From contig JAFGEP010000096.1 of NCBI GenBank assembly GCA_016931535.1, forward strand, positions 1 through 64,000: a DNA stretch of 64,000 nucleotides, read 5' to 3'. Under the pieces are notes generated by a model, which saw only the letters and a list, made by a program, of their open reading frames with translations, was not told the DNA's origin and searched no databases. The DNA comes from Bradymonadales bacterium (lineage in GTDB: Bacteria; Myxococcota_A; Bradymonadia; JAFGEP01). This document shows, piece after piece, positions 26,072-34,123 of this stretch. A program made the position numbers and the translations under genes. Each line of letters opens with the position of its first letter. Position 1 is the first letter of the stretch.

Positions 26072-26536
26072 ATGGACCAAGGTGGACGGAAACCAGCCAG
26101 GGCCATCGGGCTGCGGCATCTGCTCGGACTGGTGGTCATCCTGGGAGCGGCCCTGTACATCGTGACCTCCTCGTTGAGCCACGCGGTGTATTACTACGAG
26201 GTGGACGAGGTGGTGGGCCAGACCCAGCATCTCGGAGAGCGGATGCGGGTGCGCGGGGAGGTGGTGGACCAGTCGCACCGGCTTCGGCGGGGCAGCCTGG
26301 ACGAGCACCTTTTCCTGCTGCGTCAGGATGGGGCGACGCTGACGGTGGTCTACCAGGGGGTGCTTCCCGAGCGGTTCGGCCCAGGCGTGGGATTGGTCGC
26401 CACCGGCGTGCTGGTCGAGGGGGATCTGCTCCAGGCGGATCAGCTGAGCACTCAATGTCCCTCGCGCTACCAGAGCCTGGCGCCCACCTCCCTACGGGCG
26501 TCGGGTGAGCTACAGCCGGAAGGACCCGGGCAGTGA
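26072..26536 (+). CDS. ccmE: Heme chaperone CcmE, Cys-type
   Basis: CcmE carries heme covalently during System I cytochrome c maturation. The ATG at 26072 gives 154 residues: a short cytoplasmic N-terminus, one membrane anchor (HLLGLVVILGAALYIVTSSL), and an OB-fold periplasmic domain. The classic heme-binding motif HxxxY is replaced by CPSRY at the end of the domain, the CxxxY variant known from Desulfovibrio and archaeal System I* pathways. It overlaps ccmF by 4 bases. Confidence 0.9.
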   Translation: MDQGGRKPARAIGLRHLLGLVVILGAALYIVTSSLSHAVYYYEVDEVVGQTQHLGERMRVRGEVVDQSHRLRRGSLDEHLFLLRQDGATLTVVYQGVLPERFGPGVGLVATGVLVEGDLLQADQLSTQCPSRYQSLAPTSLRASGELQPEGPGQ

Positions 26537-28791
26537 GCGGCGCGGTAGGATATGTCGCCCTCGTGATCGCGCTCTGGGCCGCAATCGCGTCATTCTGGGC
26601 GGCGATCGCGTCGGTGGGGAGGGGGAGGTGGCGGTACCGGCTGGTAGCCCGGCAAGGGGTCTACCTGGTGTTCGGGGGGGTGGCGGTGGCCTCGGCCGCG
26701 CTGCTTCACGCCTTTGTGACTCACGATTTCAGTCTGAAGGTCGTCTTTCAGTACAGCGACAGGGCCATGCCGGGGCTCTACCTGGTGGCGGCCTTGTGGG
26801 GCGGCCAACAGGGAAGCCTGCTGCTGTGGGCGTTGGCGCTGACCGGATTCTCGGCGGCGGTGGTGGCTGGTTTCCGCTCGGAGGAAGACGAGCTGGCGCC
26901 CTGGATCATGGCGGTGCTGATGGCCATCGCCGCCTTTTTTCTGCTCTTGCTGCTGTTCGTTTCCAATCCTTTCGAGCGGTTCTATGCCTTGCGGGTGCCC
27001 CGGGATGGACAGGGGTTGAACCCACTGCTCCAGAACCTGTGGATGGCGTTCCATCCCCCCGTGCTGCTGGTGGGGTTCGCCAGTTTCGCCATCCCGTTCG
27101 CCCATGGCATCGCGGCCCTGATCACCGGGCGGTTGGATGGATCATGGCTGAGGCGGTGCGAGGGGTGGACGCTGTTGTCCTGGGCGTTGATGGGGCTGGG
27201 CAGCCTGTTGGGGGCTCGATGGGCATACCAGGAGCTGGGTTGGGGGGGATATTGGTCCTGGGATCCGGTGGAGAACGCTGCGCTGTTGCCGTGGCTCACG
27301 GCGACCGGTGTTCTCCACGCTGGGGTCGGCTGGAAGCGGAGGGGGTGGTTGGGACGCTGGACGCTGGTCTTGCTGGTGGTCACGTTCTGGCTGACCATTT
27401 TCGGCACCTTTTTGACCCGTTCGGGGTTTGTCAGCTCGGTGCATGCCTTCGCTCGTTCACCGATCGGGCTGTACTTCCTGGTCTTTTTACTCCTGTTGCT
27501 GGCGCTTTTTGGGCTCTTGCTTGGGTGGCGTTGGAAGGACCTCCGGGCCGCTGGGCAAAGCTCGCCGGCGGTTCCGTATGGTCACTGGTCCATCTGGCTT
27601 TTGGTCGGGCTGTTGGTGGCGCGCCAGGCCGGTTGGGGCCTGGGATTGGCGATCGGGGGGGGCGGGCTGTTGCTCTCCTACTGGCTGATGCACCGGAAGA
27701 CGGCAGGCAGCGGTTCGCCGGTCGCCACCCGGGGCGGTGATGCGGGCAGCGCCCGCCTTCTGTTCTGGCTGACGATGCTGATATTGGCCGGGTTCACCTT
27801 TGGGGTGCTGTGGGGCACGATCTCTCCCACGCTGTTCCAGCTGATTGCCGGCACCTCCCGCCAGATCGGGGTGGGCTGGTTCTCCCAGCTGGCGGTGGAT
27901 GCCGGGTTGTGCCTGCTGCTTGTCTTGTGGGCCTGCAATGTTACTCGCGGAGCCGGTTCGGAAGGCCGCCGCTCGATCCGATTTCTGGCGGTGATCGTGA
28001 TGCTGTCGGCAATCCTGGCGGCAGTGCTGGGGGGGACGTTCTATCTCGCCAGACTCCAGTATCGGCGAGAGGAGCTGGAGATGCTCTGGGTCGTAGAGGC
28101 GGGGCTGGCGCTGTTTTTGTGCATGTTGAACGGGGTGACCATCCTGGTCGGGCTGCGGGACGGGTTGAGGGCCGGACAAAGAACAGCGGGGGGGTCGGTC
28201 TGGCGGGGGTTGCGAACGGTCCTGACCACTCGACGACGATGGGTTGGAGCCCAGATCGCCCACCTCGGGCTGGTGGCGCTCCTCTTCTCCATGATCGGGA
28301 ACGGGTTCGAGGTCCAGCACCAGATCGAGATCGACCAGGGACGCTCGGCATCGGTGGGTGGGTACCGGGTGACCTACGGAGGGATCGAGGCCAGGCAGTT
28401 TCCCACCCACCTGGGGGTGTTTGCCCGTCTGTCCGTACAGTGGTGTGGGGGGGCTGCCCTCCCGGTGGATCGGTCCGCCTGCTCGACCCCTCGCGAGCTC
28501 CAGCCGGCTCGGTTCGACTACAACGCGCATCGGCCCGGAGAGACCGGGGATCCGAACCAGGTGACCAACGAGATCGCCTTTCTCTCCGGTCCCCTGGAGG
28601 ATTTCTATGTGACTCTGGGCGGTTTCAGTCCAGACGGGCAAACCGCCTTTTTCGAGGTACATATCAATCCCCTGATGTTCTGGCTATGGTGGGGAGGAGC
28701 CCTGCTGTTCGGGGGGGTCCTGCTCGGCCTTTGGCCGGTGCGACCGAGAGTCCCCGCCGGTGCTACCGCCAACTCGATGGAATCCCGATGA
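26533..28791 (+). CDS. ccmF: Cytochrome c heme lyase CcmF
   Basis: CcmF joins heme to apocytochrome c at the periplasmic face. The GTG at 26533 overlaps the ccmE stop (GTGA). The 752-residue multi-pass membrane protein has the tryptophan-rich heme-handling motif WGGYWSWDPVENA at about residues 236-248. A soluble loop lies near the C-terminus before the last membrane segment. The next gene overlaps by ATGA, so the whole ccm block is translationally coupled. Confidence 0.96.
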   Translation: MSGAVGYVALVIALWAAIASFWAAIASVGRGRWRYRLVARQGVYLVFGGVAVASAALLHAFVTHDFSLKVVFQYSDRAMPGLYLVAALWGGQQGSLLLWALALTGFSAAVVAGFRSEEDELAPWIMAVLMAIAAFFLLLLLFVSNPFERFYALRVPRDGQGLNPLLQNLWMAFHPPVLLVGFASFAIPFAHGIAALITGRLDGSWLRRCEGWTLLSWALMGLGSLLGARWAYQELGWGGYWSWDPVENAALLPWLTATGVLHAGVGWKRRGWLGRWTLVLLVVTFWLTIFGTFLTRSGFVSSVHAFARSPIGLYFLVFLLLLLALFGLLLGWRWKDLRAAGQSSPAVPYGHWSIWLLVGLLVARQAGWGLGLAIGGGGLLLSYWLMHRKTAGSGSPVATRGGDAGSARLLFWLTMLILAGFTFGVLWGTISPTLFQLIAGTSRQIGVGWFSQLAVDAGLCLLLVLWACNVTRGAGSEGRRSIRFLAVIVMLSAILAAVLGGTFYLARLQYRREELEMLWVVEAGLALFLCMLNGVTILVGLRDGLRAGQRTAGGSVWRGLRTVLTTRRRWVGAQIAHLGLVALLFSMIGNGFEVQHQIEIDQGRSASVGGYRVTYGGIEARQFPTHLGVFARLSVQWCGGAALPVDRSACSTPRELQPARFDYNAHRPGETGDPNQVTNEIAFLSGPLEDFYVTLGGFSPDGQTAFFEVHINPLMFWLWWGGALLFGGVLLGLWPVRPRVPAGATANSMESR

Positions 28792-30194
28792 CGCTGCTGC
28801 TGCTGATCGCAACGGGAGCCTTTTTTCTGTGGACCGCCTTTCAGACGGTAAAAGCCCTGGCTGGTCGTCTGCCCCAAGGAGAAACGGTCGAGGGACCGCT
28901 GCTCTCGGAGATCTCCCGGCTGCGACGGTCGGCAGAGGCGATCCGCAAGGAGGCCGCTCGCCTGGATCGGGACGGTCACCTGCTGCCCGAGGAGGAGCGG
29001 GTGGCTGCCCAAGCGGCGCTGGCTGGACGAGTGGCCTGGTTGCAGGAGAAGCTGGATGCGATGCGGGCCGGGGTGCACCATGGGCAGGCGATCGAGCGCG
29101 ACCTCGAGAGCATGCGGGGCCAGCACACCGGCGCAGGGCATCCGGGCCAGGGGACGAAAACCGGCCTGGTCGGTCTGCTGCTCCTGTCCGCATGGTTGGG
29201 CGGCGGCCCGGCGACCGCCCGGGCCGGCGAGCAGGGGGAACCCGGTGCGGCCGGCTGCCCGGAACCCGAGGAGATCAGCGCTCAGCGCCTGGTCACCATC
29301 CTCGATCTGTACGAGTCCTATCTGGTCGTGGAGCAGTCCTGGTGGTTCGGCCGTCAGGGAGGGTGCGGGACCGACCTGCCCGAATCTGGGCGGGAGGAGC
29401 TGGTCCTTGTCCTTCCTGAGGGGGCCCAGGGCATCCACCTGCTGCTCCCCGACGAGTCCCAGGCGCTGGCGGGTGACGGACGGGTTCTGTACTACGGGCC
29501 GATCGGGCCGTCCGGAGATCCCGACGAGCGGATGCCCTCGGTCGTCTACCGCTTCAGTCTTGCCAACCGATCGAGAGAGCACGCCTACCGGCAACCGATG
29601 CCGATGGCGGTATCCGAGGCGGTCGTGGTCGTGCCACAGATGGCGGAGCATACCCGTTTTGAACGGCTCGACGTGGAGCTGTGGGTTCCTCAGTGCGGCC
29701 GGGGAGGAGACGGGGCCGAAGTGGTCTGTTTTCCCTCTCCGACAGGCACCGCTGCCGCCGGTGAACCGCTGGCCTGGATGGAACGCCGGGCTGCCCGATC
29801 GGGAGCCGGCCTTGCGGGGAGTCTTTTGACCTTCGAGACGAGAGGTTGGCCGGTTCCACCCCGTGCTGGGCACTGGGTCGCGCTGGCGGGATCGTTACTA
29901 CTGATGGTGGGCGGTGCCTGGCTGGTGGCGGGTTCGAGGTGGGAGCGACGTCGACAGGCAGCCCCTTTTCTGGATTCACCGCCATCCCTGGAGCAAAGGC
30001 GAAAGGAGCTGCTGAGCCGGTTGCTGGCTCTTCAGCGGGTGGAGAGCCGGGGAGAACCAGCTATCCTGCTCCTTCGGCTGGAAAGACTGGCCATCATCGG
30101 ACAACTGGATGTGATCTACAGCCACATCGAGGCGGGTTCGGGGTCGGGCGATGCACCAACAGCGCCCCAGCCGAGAGGGGTTGCCGGATCATGA
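28788..30194 (+). CDS. Unrecognised membrane protein inside the ccm operon
   Basis: This 468-residue protein begins at ATG 28788, overlapping the ccmF stop as ATGA, and ends overlapping the ccmA start as ATGA. It has an N-terminal membrane segment (TLLLLIATGAFFLWTAF), a charged, helical, probably coiled stretch (about 35-110), and a hydrophobic stretch resembling a second signal or anchor (LVGLLLLSAWLGGG, about 125-140). A soluble domain with several Cys residues follows, then a further anchor near 365 and a helical cytoplasmic tail. I cannot assign a family. Position and topology suggest a CcmI/CcmH-like assembly role, but there is no visible CcmH CxxC thioredox motif. Confidence 0.7.
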   Translation: MTLLLLIATGAFFLWTAFQTVKALAGRLPQGETVEGPLLSEISRLRRSAEAIRKEAARLDRDGHLLPEEERVAAQAALAGRVAWLQEKLDAMRAGVHHGQAIERDLESMRGQHTGAGHPGQGTKTGLVGLLLLSAWLGGGPATARAGEQGEPGAAGCPEPEEISAQRLVTILDLYESYLVVEQSWWFGRQGGCGTDLPESGREELVLVLPEGAQGIHLLLPDESQALAGDGRVLYYGPIGPSGDPDERMPSVVYRFSLANRSREHAYRQPMPMAVSEAVVVVPQMAEHTRFERLDVELWVPQCGRGGDGAEVVCFPSPTGTAAAGEPLAWMERRAARSGAGLAGSLLTFETRGWPVPPRAGHWVALAGSLLLMVGGAWLVAGSRWERRRQAAPFLDSPPSLEQRRKELLSRLLALQRVESRGEPAILLLRLERLAIIGQLDVIYSHIEAGSGSGDAPTAPQPRGVAGS

Positions 30195-30910
30195 GGGAGA
30201 TCCCTTTCATCGAGACTGTGGATCTGACCCGTTCCTTCGGCCGGACGCTCGCGCTGCATCGAGTCAGCACCTGTTTGTGGTCCGGCGAAGTGAGCCTGGT
30301 GATGGGGCCCAACGGGGCGGGCAAGAGCACCTTGCTGGCCATTTTGGCCACGCTCGACCGTCCGACCAGCGGAAGGGTCCGCTACGGAGGAGAGGTGGAT
30401 GAAGGTTGGATGATGCGGCAGGGCCGGGGTCTCATCGGATGGATGGGGCACGAGAGCATGCTGTATGGCGATCTCACCGGGTGGGAGAACCTGGTGTTTT
30501 TTGCGCGGCTTTACGGGATCGGTGAGGTGGAGCGTTGTGTCGGTCGCTGTCTGGAGGAGGTGGGTCTCGACCGGGAGGAGCACTCCCGGCGGCCTGTGTA
30601 CAGCTACAGCCGCGGCATGCGACAGCGATTGTCGTTGGCTCGCGCCGTGGTCCACGATCCTTCAGTCCTGATTTTGGATGAGCCGTTCACCGGGCTGGAC
30701 CTCGCGGGATGCCAGCTCGTGGTAGGGATGATGGAGAAGGTCAAGAAGCGAGGGGGGTTGGTCGTGCTGGCCACCCATTACCTGGATCTACCAGAAGGGT
30801 TGGTGGATCGGGTCCTGGTACTGCGCGGGGGGCGGTTGCTGTACCAGGGGGAGGTCAAGCGGCCTCTGGGGGAGATGGTTCGTCGGGCGCAGGATGGTGG
30901 GGAGCTGTAG
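30191..30910 (+). CDS. ccmA: Heme exporter ABC ATPase CcmA
   Basis: CcmA is the ATPase of the CcmABC complex that releases holo-CcmE from CcmC. The ATG at 30191 overlaps the previous stop (ATGA), giving 239 residues. Walker A is GPNGAGKST near residue 40, the signature is YSRGMRQRLSLARA, Walker B is VLILDEPFTGLD, and the switch histidine is in LATHYLD. ccmB follows directly. Confidence 0.93.
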   Translation: MREIPFIETVDLTRSFGRTLALHRVSTCLWSGEVSLVMGPNGAGKSTLLAILATLDRPTSGRVRYGGEVDEGWMMRQGRGLIGWMGHESMLYGDLTGWENLVFFARLYGIGEVERCVGRCLEEVGLDREEHSRRPVYSYSRGMRQRLSLARAVVHDPSVLILDEPFTGLDLAGCQLVVGMMEKVKKRGGLVVLATHYLDLPEGLVDRVLVLRGGRLLYQGEVKRPLGEMVRRAQDGGEL

Positions 30911-30911
30911 C

Positions 30912-31604
30912 ATGGGGGGGATTCGGGGGGAGCTGGGAGCGACCTGGGTGATCTTGACCAAGGAGATCCGGGTGGAGTGGCGCAGTCGAGAGGTGTGGTT
31001 TACGGGGGTCTTTTTCTCCTTGTTGTTGGCGGTGTTGTTCCTGTTCGGTCTGGCCACGGATGCACAAGGCTCTCGGGGAGTGGGGCCGGGGGTGCTGTGG
31101 ATCGGGGTGGTGTTTCTAGCCAGCATCGCCTTTGGTCGGAGCTTCGTGCGGGAGCATGAGACGCGGTGTTTGGATGCGCTCAGGTTGGTGCCTTCGGTGT
31201 GTGGGCCGCTTTTCTGGGGGAAGTGCCTGGGAAACGGGCTGGTGCTGTTCTCGATGGAGCTGGTGCTGGTCTGGCTGGTGGCGGCCATCTTCCCGCTACC
31301 GGGGTGGTCGTTGTGGCCGGCTCTGCTGTGGGTTCTGCTGTTGGGCACGCTGGGGCTATGCTCACTGGGGACGGTGATCTCGGCAGCCCTGGCCAGATTT
31401 CGGCTGCGGGAGGTCCTGCTGCCGTTGGTGCTATATCCGCTGATCATCCCGTTGCTCATCGGGGGGGTGAAGGCGACCGGAGCGCTGGTGGAAGGGGAGA
31501 TGAGCGCATACTGGGATTGGGCCAACCTGGTGGTGGCCTTTGACGCGGTTTTTCTGGTGCTGTCCCGTTGGTTGTTCGGCAAGGTAATCGAGGCGGTGGA
31601 ATGA
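30912..31604 (+). CDS. ccmB: Heme exporter membrane subunit CcmB
   Basis: The 230-residue protein has six hydrophobic segments (for example VFFSLLLAVLFLFGL) and the family sequence IAFGRSFVREHE after the second one. CcmB is the membrane partner of CcmA. It starts one base after the ccmA stop, with GGGGAG upstream, and its stop overlaps the ccmC start. Confidence 0.93.
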   Translation: MGGIRGELGATWVILTKEIRVEWRSREVWFTGVFFSLLLAVLFLFGLATDAQGSRGVGPGVLWIGVVFLASIAFGRSFVREHETRCLDALRLVPSVCGPLFWGKCLGNGLVLFSMELVLVWLVAAIFPLPGWSLWPALLWVLLLGTLGLCSLGTVISAALARFRLREVLLPLVLYPLIIPLLIGGVKATGALVEGEMSAYWDWANLVVAFDAVFLVLSRWLFGKVIEAVE

Positions 31605-32401
31605 AGGTGTCGGGTCGCGGGTCTGGCCGCCTGCAACAGAGGGATGAACGCATGGGGAGTCGAGCAGAGGGCGAGAGGGCGGCTGTCGGAGGGGAGGGAG
31701 GCCGGGCCTCTTCGCGCGCTTTTCTGCTCCTGGTGGGGGGGGCGGGACTGGCCTTAGTCGTGGCCGTCGTGGTGATCTTCCATTGTACTCCGCAGGATGC
31801 CGAACTGGGGTTCGTACAGAAGATCTTCTACTTTCACTTGCCTTCCGCCCTGTACGGTTACCTGGGGTTCACCATCTGCTGCGTGGCCAGCATCGGTTAC
31901 CTGGTTCGGCCCCGGGTGATCTGGGATGTCGTGGCCCAGAGCGGTGCTTTCTGTGGAGTCTTGTTCTGCGGGATGGTACTGCTGTCGGGGCCGCTGTGGG
32001 CCAGAAAGAGCTGGGAACCGTGGTGGACGGGGGAGCCGCGGCTGGTGCTCACCCTGGTGTTGTTCCTGCTGTTTGTTTCCTACTTGCTGGTGAGATCCTT
32101 CGGTGGGCGGGGAGAATTGACTCGGCAGATCGGGGCGGTGCTGGCGGTATTCGGGTTTGCCGACATCCCGCTGGTGCACCTGGCGGTGAAGAGATGGGGA
32201 GGGCATCATCCGCGAGTCATCCATCAGGGGGGGATCTCGGGCGAGATGTGGCTTGCGCTGGGCGTCTCGATGGTTGCGCTGGGGCTGCTGTTTGTGGTTC
32301 TGTTCTGGCTCCGGTTGCGGGTAGGGCTCCTGGAGGAGGAGGTGGAGGATCTTCACCGGGACATCGCGGATCGGTCAGGGCTGGTGGAGGATCGACAGTG
32401 A
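31601..32401 (+). CDS. ccmC: Heme transporter/CcmE-loading protein CcmC
   Basis: CcmC loads heme onto CcmE. The ATG at 31601 overlaps the ccmB stop and gives 266 residues with a long N-terminal extension rich in Arg and Gly; ATG 31649 is an alternative that would remove part of it. The family motif EPWWTGEPRL follows GPLWARKSW near residue 140, and the chain has about six membrane segments. The C-terminal tail is charged and cytoplasmic. Confidence 0.92.
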   Translation: MKVSGRGSGRLQQRDERMGSRAEGERAAVGGEGGRASSRAFLLLVGGAGLALVVAVVVIFHCTPQDAELGFVQKIFYFHLPSALYGYLGFTICCVASIGYLVRPRVIWDVVAQSGAFCGVLFCGMVLLSGPLWARKSWEPWWTGEPRLVLTLVLFLLFVSYLLVRSFGGRGELTRQIGAVLAVFGFADIPLVHLAVKRWGGHHPRVIHQGGISGEMWLALGVSMVALGLLFVVLFWLRLRVGLLEEEVEDLHRDIADRSGLVEDRQ

Positions 32402-32754
32402 GAGCAGCTGCGGATCGGATGGTGATCGGCTTGGTGGCGATGCTGCTGGTCGGATGGCCGGTGGCACCTGGGGCCCAGGAGCGATCGGAAGAGGGGGTGG
32501 GCTACTCGACGGGGGTAGACCTGGAGCAGTACCAACCCGTGGTGGTGTCGCGGACCGAACGGGAGGTCTCGGCGCCCTTGATGGTGAGCCTGGCCTATGG
32601 GTTGATGTGGTTGGCGGTCCTGGTCTTCGTTTGGCTGATCTGGCGGCGTGGGCAGCGCCTGAGCGATGAGCTACTCCAAGCCAGGTCCCGGCTTTTGCGG
32701 TTGGAAAGGCGGGTGCTGGGGGAGGGGGATCCTCCGGGTATCAAGGGGGGATGA
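32398..32754 (+). CDS. ccmD: CcmD-like protein with extra exported N-terminus
   Basis: The GTG at 32398 overlaps the ccmC stop, giving 118 residues. An N-terminal hydrophobic signal (MVIGLVAMLLVGWPVAPGA) leads to a short soluble part, then one membrane segment (LMWLAVLVFVWLIWRRGQR), then a charged helical tail. The last half looks like CcmD, the tiny protein that bridges CcmABC and CcmE, but at more than 110 residues it is longer than usual. Position after ccmC supports the call. Confidence 0.7.
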   Translation: MRAAADRMVIGLVAMLLVGWPVAPGAQERSEEGVGYSTGVDLEQYQPVVVSRTEREVSAPLMVSLAYGLMWLAVLVFVWLIWRRGQRLSDELLQARSRLLRLERRVLGEGDPPGIKGG

Positions 32755-32858
32755 GGACACCCGCGTGCCCCGAGTGATCTCCCCCTCGGGATCCTCCGGG
32801 CATCCAGGGGTCTTGAGGGCGGCGGTTGTGGGAATCGAGACGGCGGTTGGAGGAGTTC

Positions 32859-33185
32859 ATGGAAGCGATGCGCGTGGTGCTGTGTACGATCACCCCGGCG
32901 GCGGCCCGTGATCTCGCAAGGTTGTTGGTGGAGGAGAAGCTGGCGGCCTGTGTCAACATCCTGCCGGGGCTGACCAGTGTGTATCGCTGGGAAGGGGCGG
33001 TGTGCGAGGATGGGGAGTCGCTGTTGATCATCAAGACGACAGCCGCCCGGATGGAGCAGGTGACCTCGACGATCCTCGGGTCGCACGGGTATGAGGTGCC
33101 GGAAGTGATCTCGCTGGCGATCGAGGCAGGGGAAGGGAATCGGCGATACCTGGATTGGCTTGTGGCCAGCGTGGGGGTGTCGTGA
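32859..33185 (+). CDS. cutA: Divalent-ion tolerance protein CutA1
   Basis: The ATG at 32859 has GGAGGAG at 32849-32855, giving 108 residues; the GTG at 32826 is too far upstream. The family sequences are intact: EEKLAACVNILPGLTSVYRW, then IKTT and EVPEVISLAIEAG. CutA1 forms a ferredoxin-like trimer and has been linked to copper tolerance, though its role remains unclear. The gap of about 105 bases after ccmD suggests it may still be read from the ccm transcript. Confidence 0.9.
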   Translation: MEAMRVVLCTITPAAARDLARLLVEEKLAACVNILPGLTSVYRWEGAVCEDGESLLIIKTTAARMEQVTSTILGSHGYEVPEVISLAIEAGEGNRRYLDWLVASVGVS

Positions 33186-33257
33186 TCTGCGGGGTGGGCA
33201 GCGGGCGCCTGGGGCGGAAAGGGCAGTTTTTTTCGGAGAGAATGAGGGTTAACCGCA

Positions 33258-33292
33258 TTGACAACCGCTGAATCAGGGCATTACTATGCCCT
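33258..33292 (+). promoter_or_regulatory. Promoter of the CIS locus with overlapping palindrome
   Basis: TTGACA (33258-33263, perfect -35) and TACTAT (33282-33287, five of six) are 18 bases apart. A 6-bp-arm palindrome, AGGGCA (33275-33280) and TGCCCT (33287-33292), covers the spacer end and the -10 box, an arrangement typical of a repressor operator. A second inverted pair, GGGGT/ACCCC, lies at 33314-33318 and 33331-33335 in the leader. The first CIS gene starts at 33389. Confidence 0.7.
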
Positions 33293-33388
33293 CCGCACCG
33301 ACGTACGGAATTTGGGGTGGATAACAAGGTACCCCCATGTGGTCATTGGGGCCAGTTGAAAGTCCAGACCAGCTCGCTCGGGATTTGA

Positions 33389-34015
33389 ATGGCTCAGCAC
33401 GAAATCGTCAAAGACATCGGCTTGACCCTAAAGAAGCTCCTGGAAGACAACTTCGCGGCAGAGGGGTACCGGGACGTCGAGATCTACACCACGCTGCCAA
33501 CGGAAGAGAACATCAAGAAGCTTCCGGCGATCAACCTGTTTCTGGTGGCGGTGACGGTGGATTCTCGGCACCGGGAGCGTTCTCCGGTGTTGGTGAGCTC
33601 CACCGAGAAGGACGGTCGGGTGCGGGAGTACATGACCTCGCCACCGACGGTCATGTGGCTGTACTATATGCTATCGGCCTGGGGCAAGTCGGCGCAGGAG
33701 GAGCATGTGCTGCTGGCGCTGGCGATGAAGATCCTGATGGAGAACCCGAGCATCCAGGAAGAGGGGTTCGAGGGGGCCAGCCTGAGGTCTGGTGAGCGGT
33801 TGCCGATCCTGGTGGTAGAGGAGAGCGAGTTCGGTTACGAAGAGACGATGGCCTTCTGGCGGTCGATCGGGGAACCTGTGCGGCCCGGTGTCCAGTATCG
33901 GGTGGGGGCCAGGTTGTTCGGGGATAAGCCGGCCAGCGAGATTCGGCGGGCCATCGATTTACAGCTGGGGATGCAGCGGACCGAGCGGAGCCGGCCCCCG
34001 GGGCGCCGGCGGTAG
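33389..34015 (+). CDS. CIS cap/tail-terminator protein (DUF4255, Pvc16-like)
   Basis: The 208-residue protein has the DUF4255 features: an N-terminal helix (HEIVKDIGLTLKKLLED), a long beta sandwich including INLFLVAVTVDS, and the segment SPPTVMWLYYMLSAWGKSAQ. In PVC and Afp particles, Pvc16/Afp16 caps the sheath and tube end and sets assembly termination. Here it is the first gene of the locus. The family usually occupies either end of such clusters. Confidence 0.85.
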   Translation: MAQHEIVKDIGLTLKKLLEDNFAAEGYRDVEIYTTLPTEENIKKLPAINLFLVAVTVDSRHRERSPVLVSSTEKDGRVREYMTSPPTVMWLYYMLSAWGKSAQEEHVLLALAMKILMENPSIQEEGFEGASLRSGERLPILVVEESEFGYEETMAFWRSIGEPVRPGVQYRVGARLFGDKPASEIRRAIDLQLGMQRTERSRPPGRRR

Positions 34016-34123
34016 TCTAGGGAACATCGCGGCTAAGGCCGCAACAGTGTTGGAAGTAAGTCCAGTTCGAGACACATTGTGAGGTTGGCCCACAGGGCCG
34101 GAACTACAGTCGAGGGAGGTCAC

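Noticed and set aside
33216..33232. T-run after cutA as a terminator
   Set aside because: Seven Ts at about 33226-33232, but no clear GC stem directly before them.
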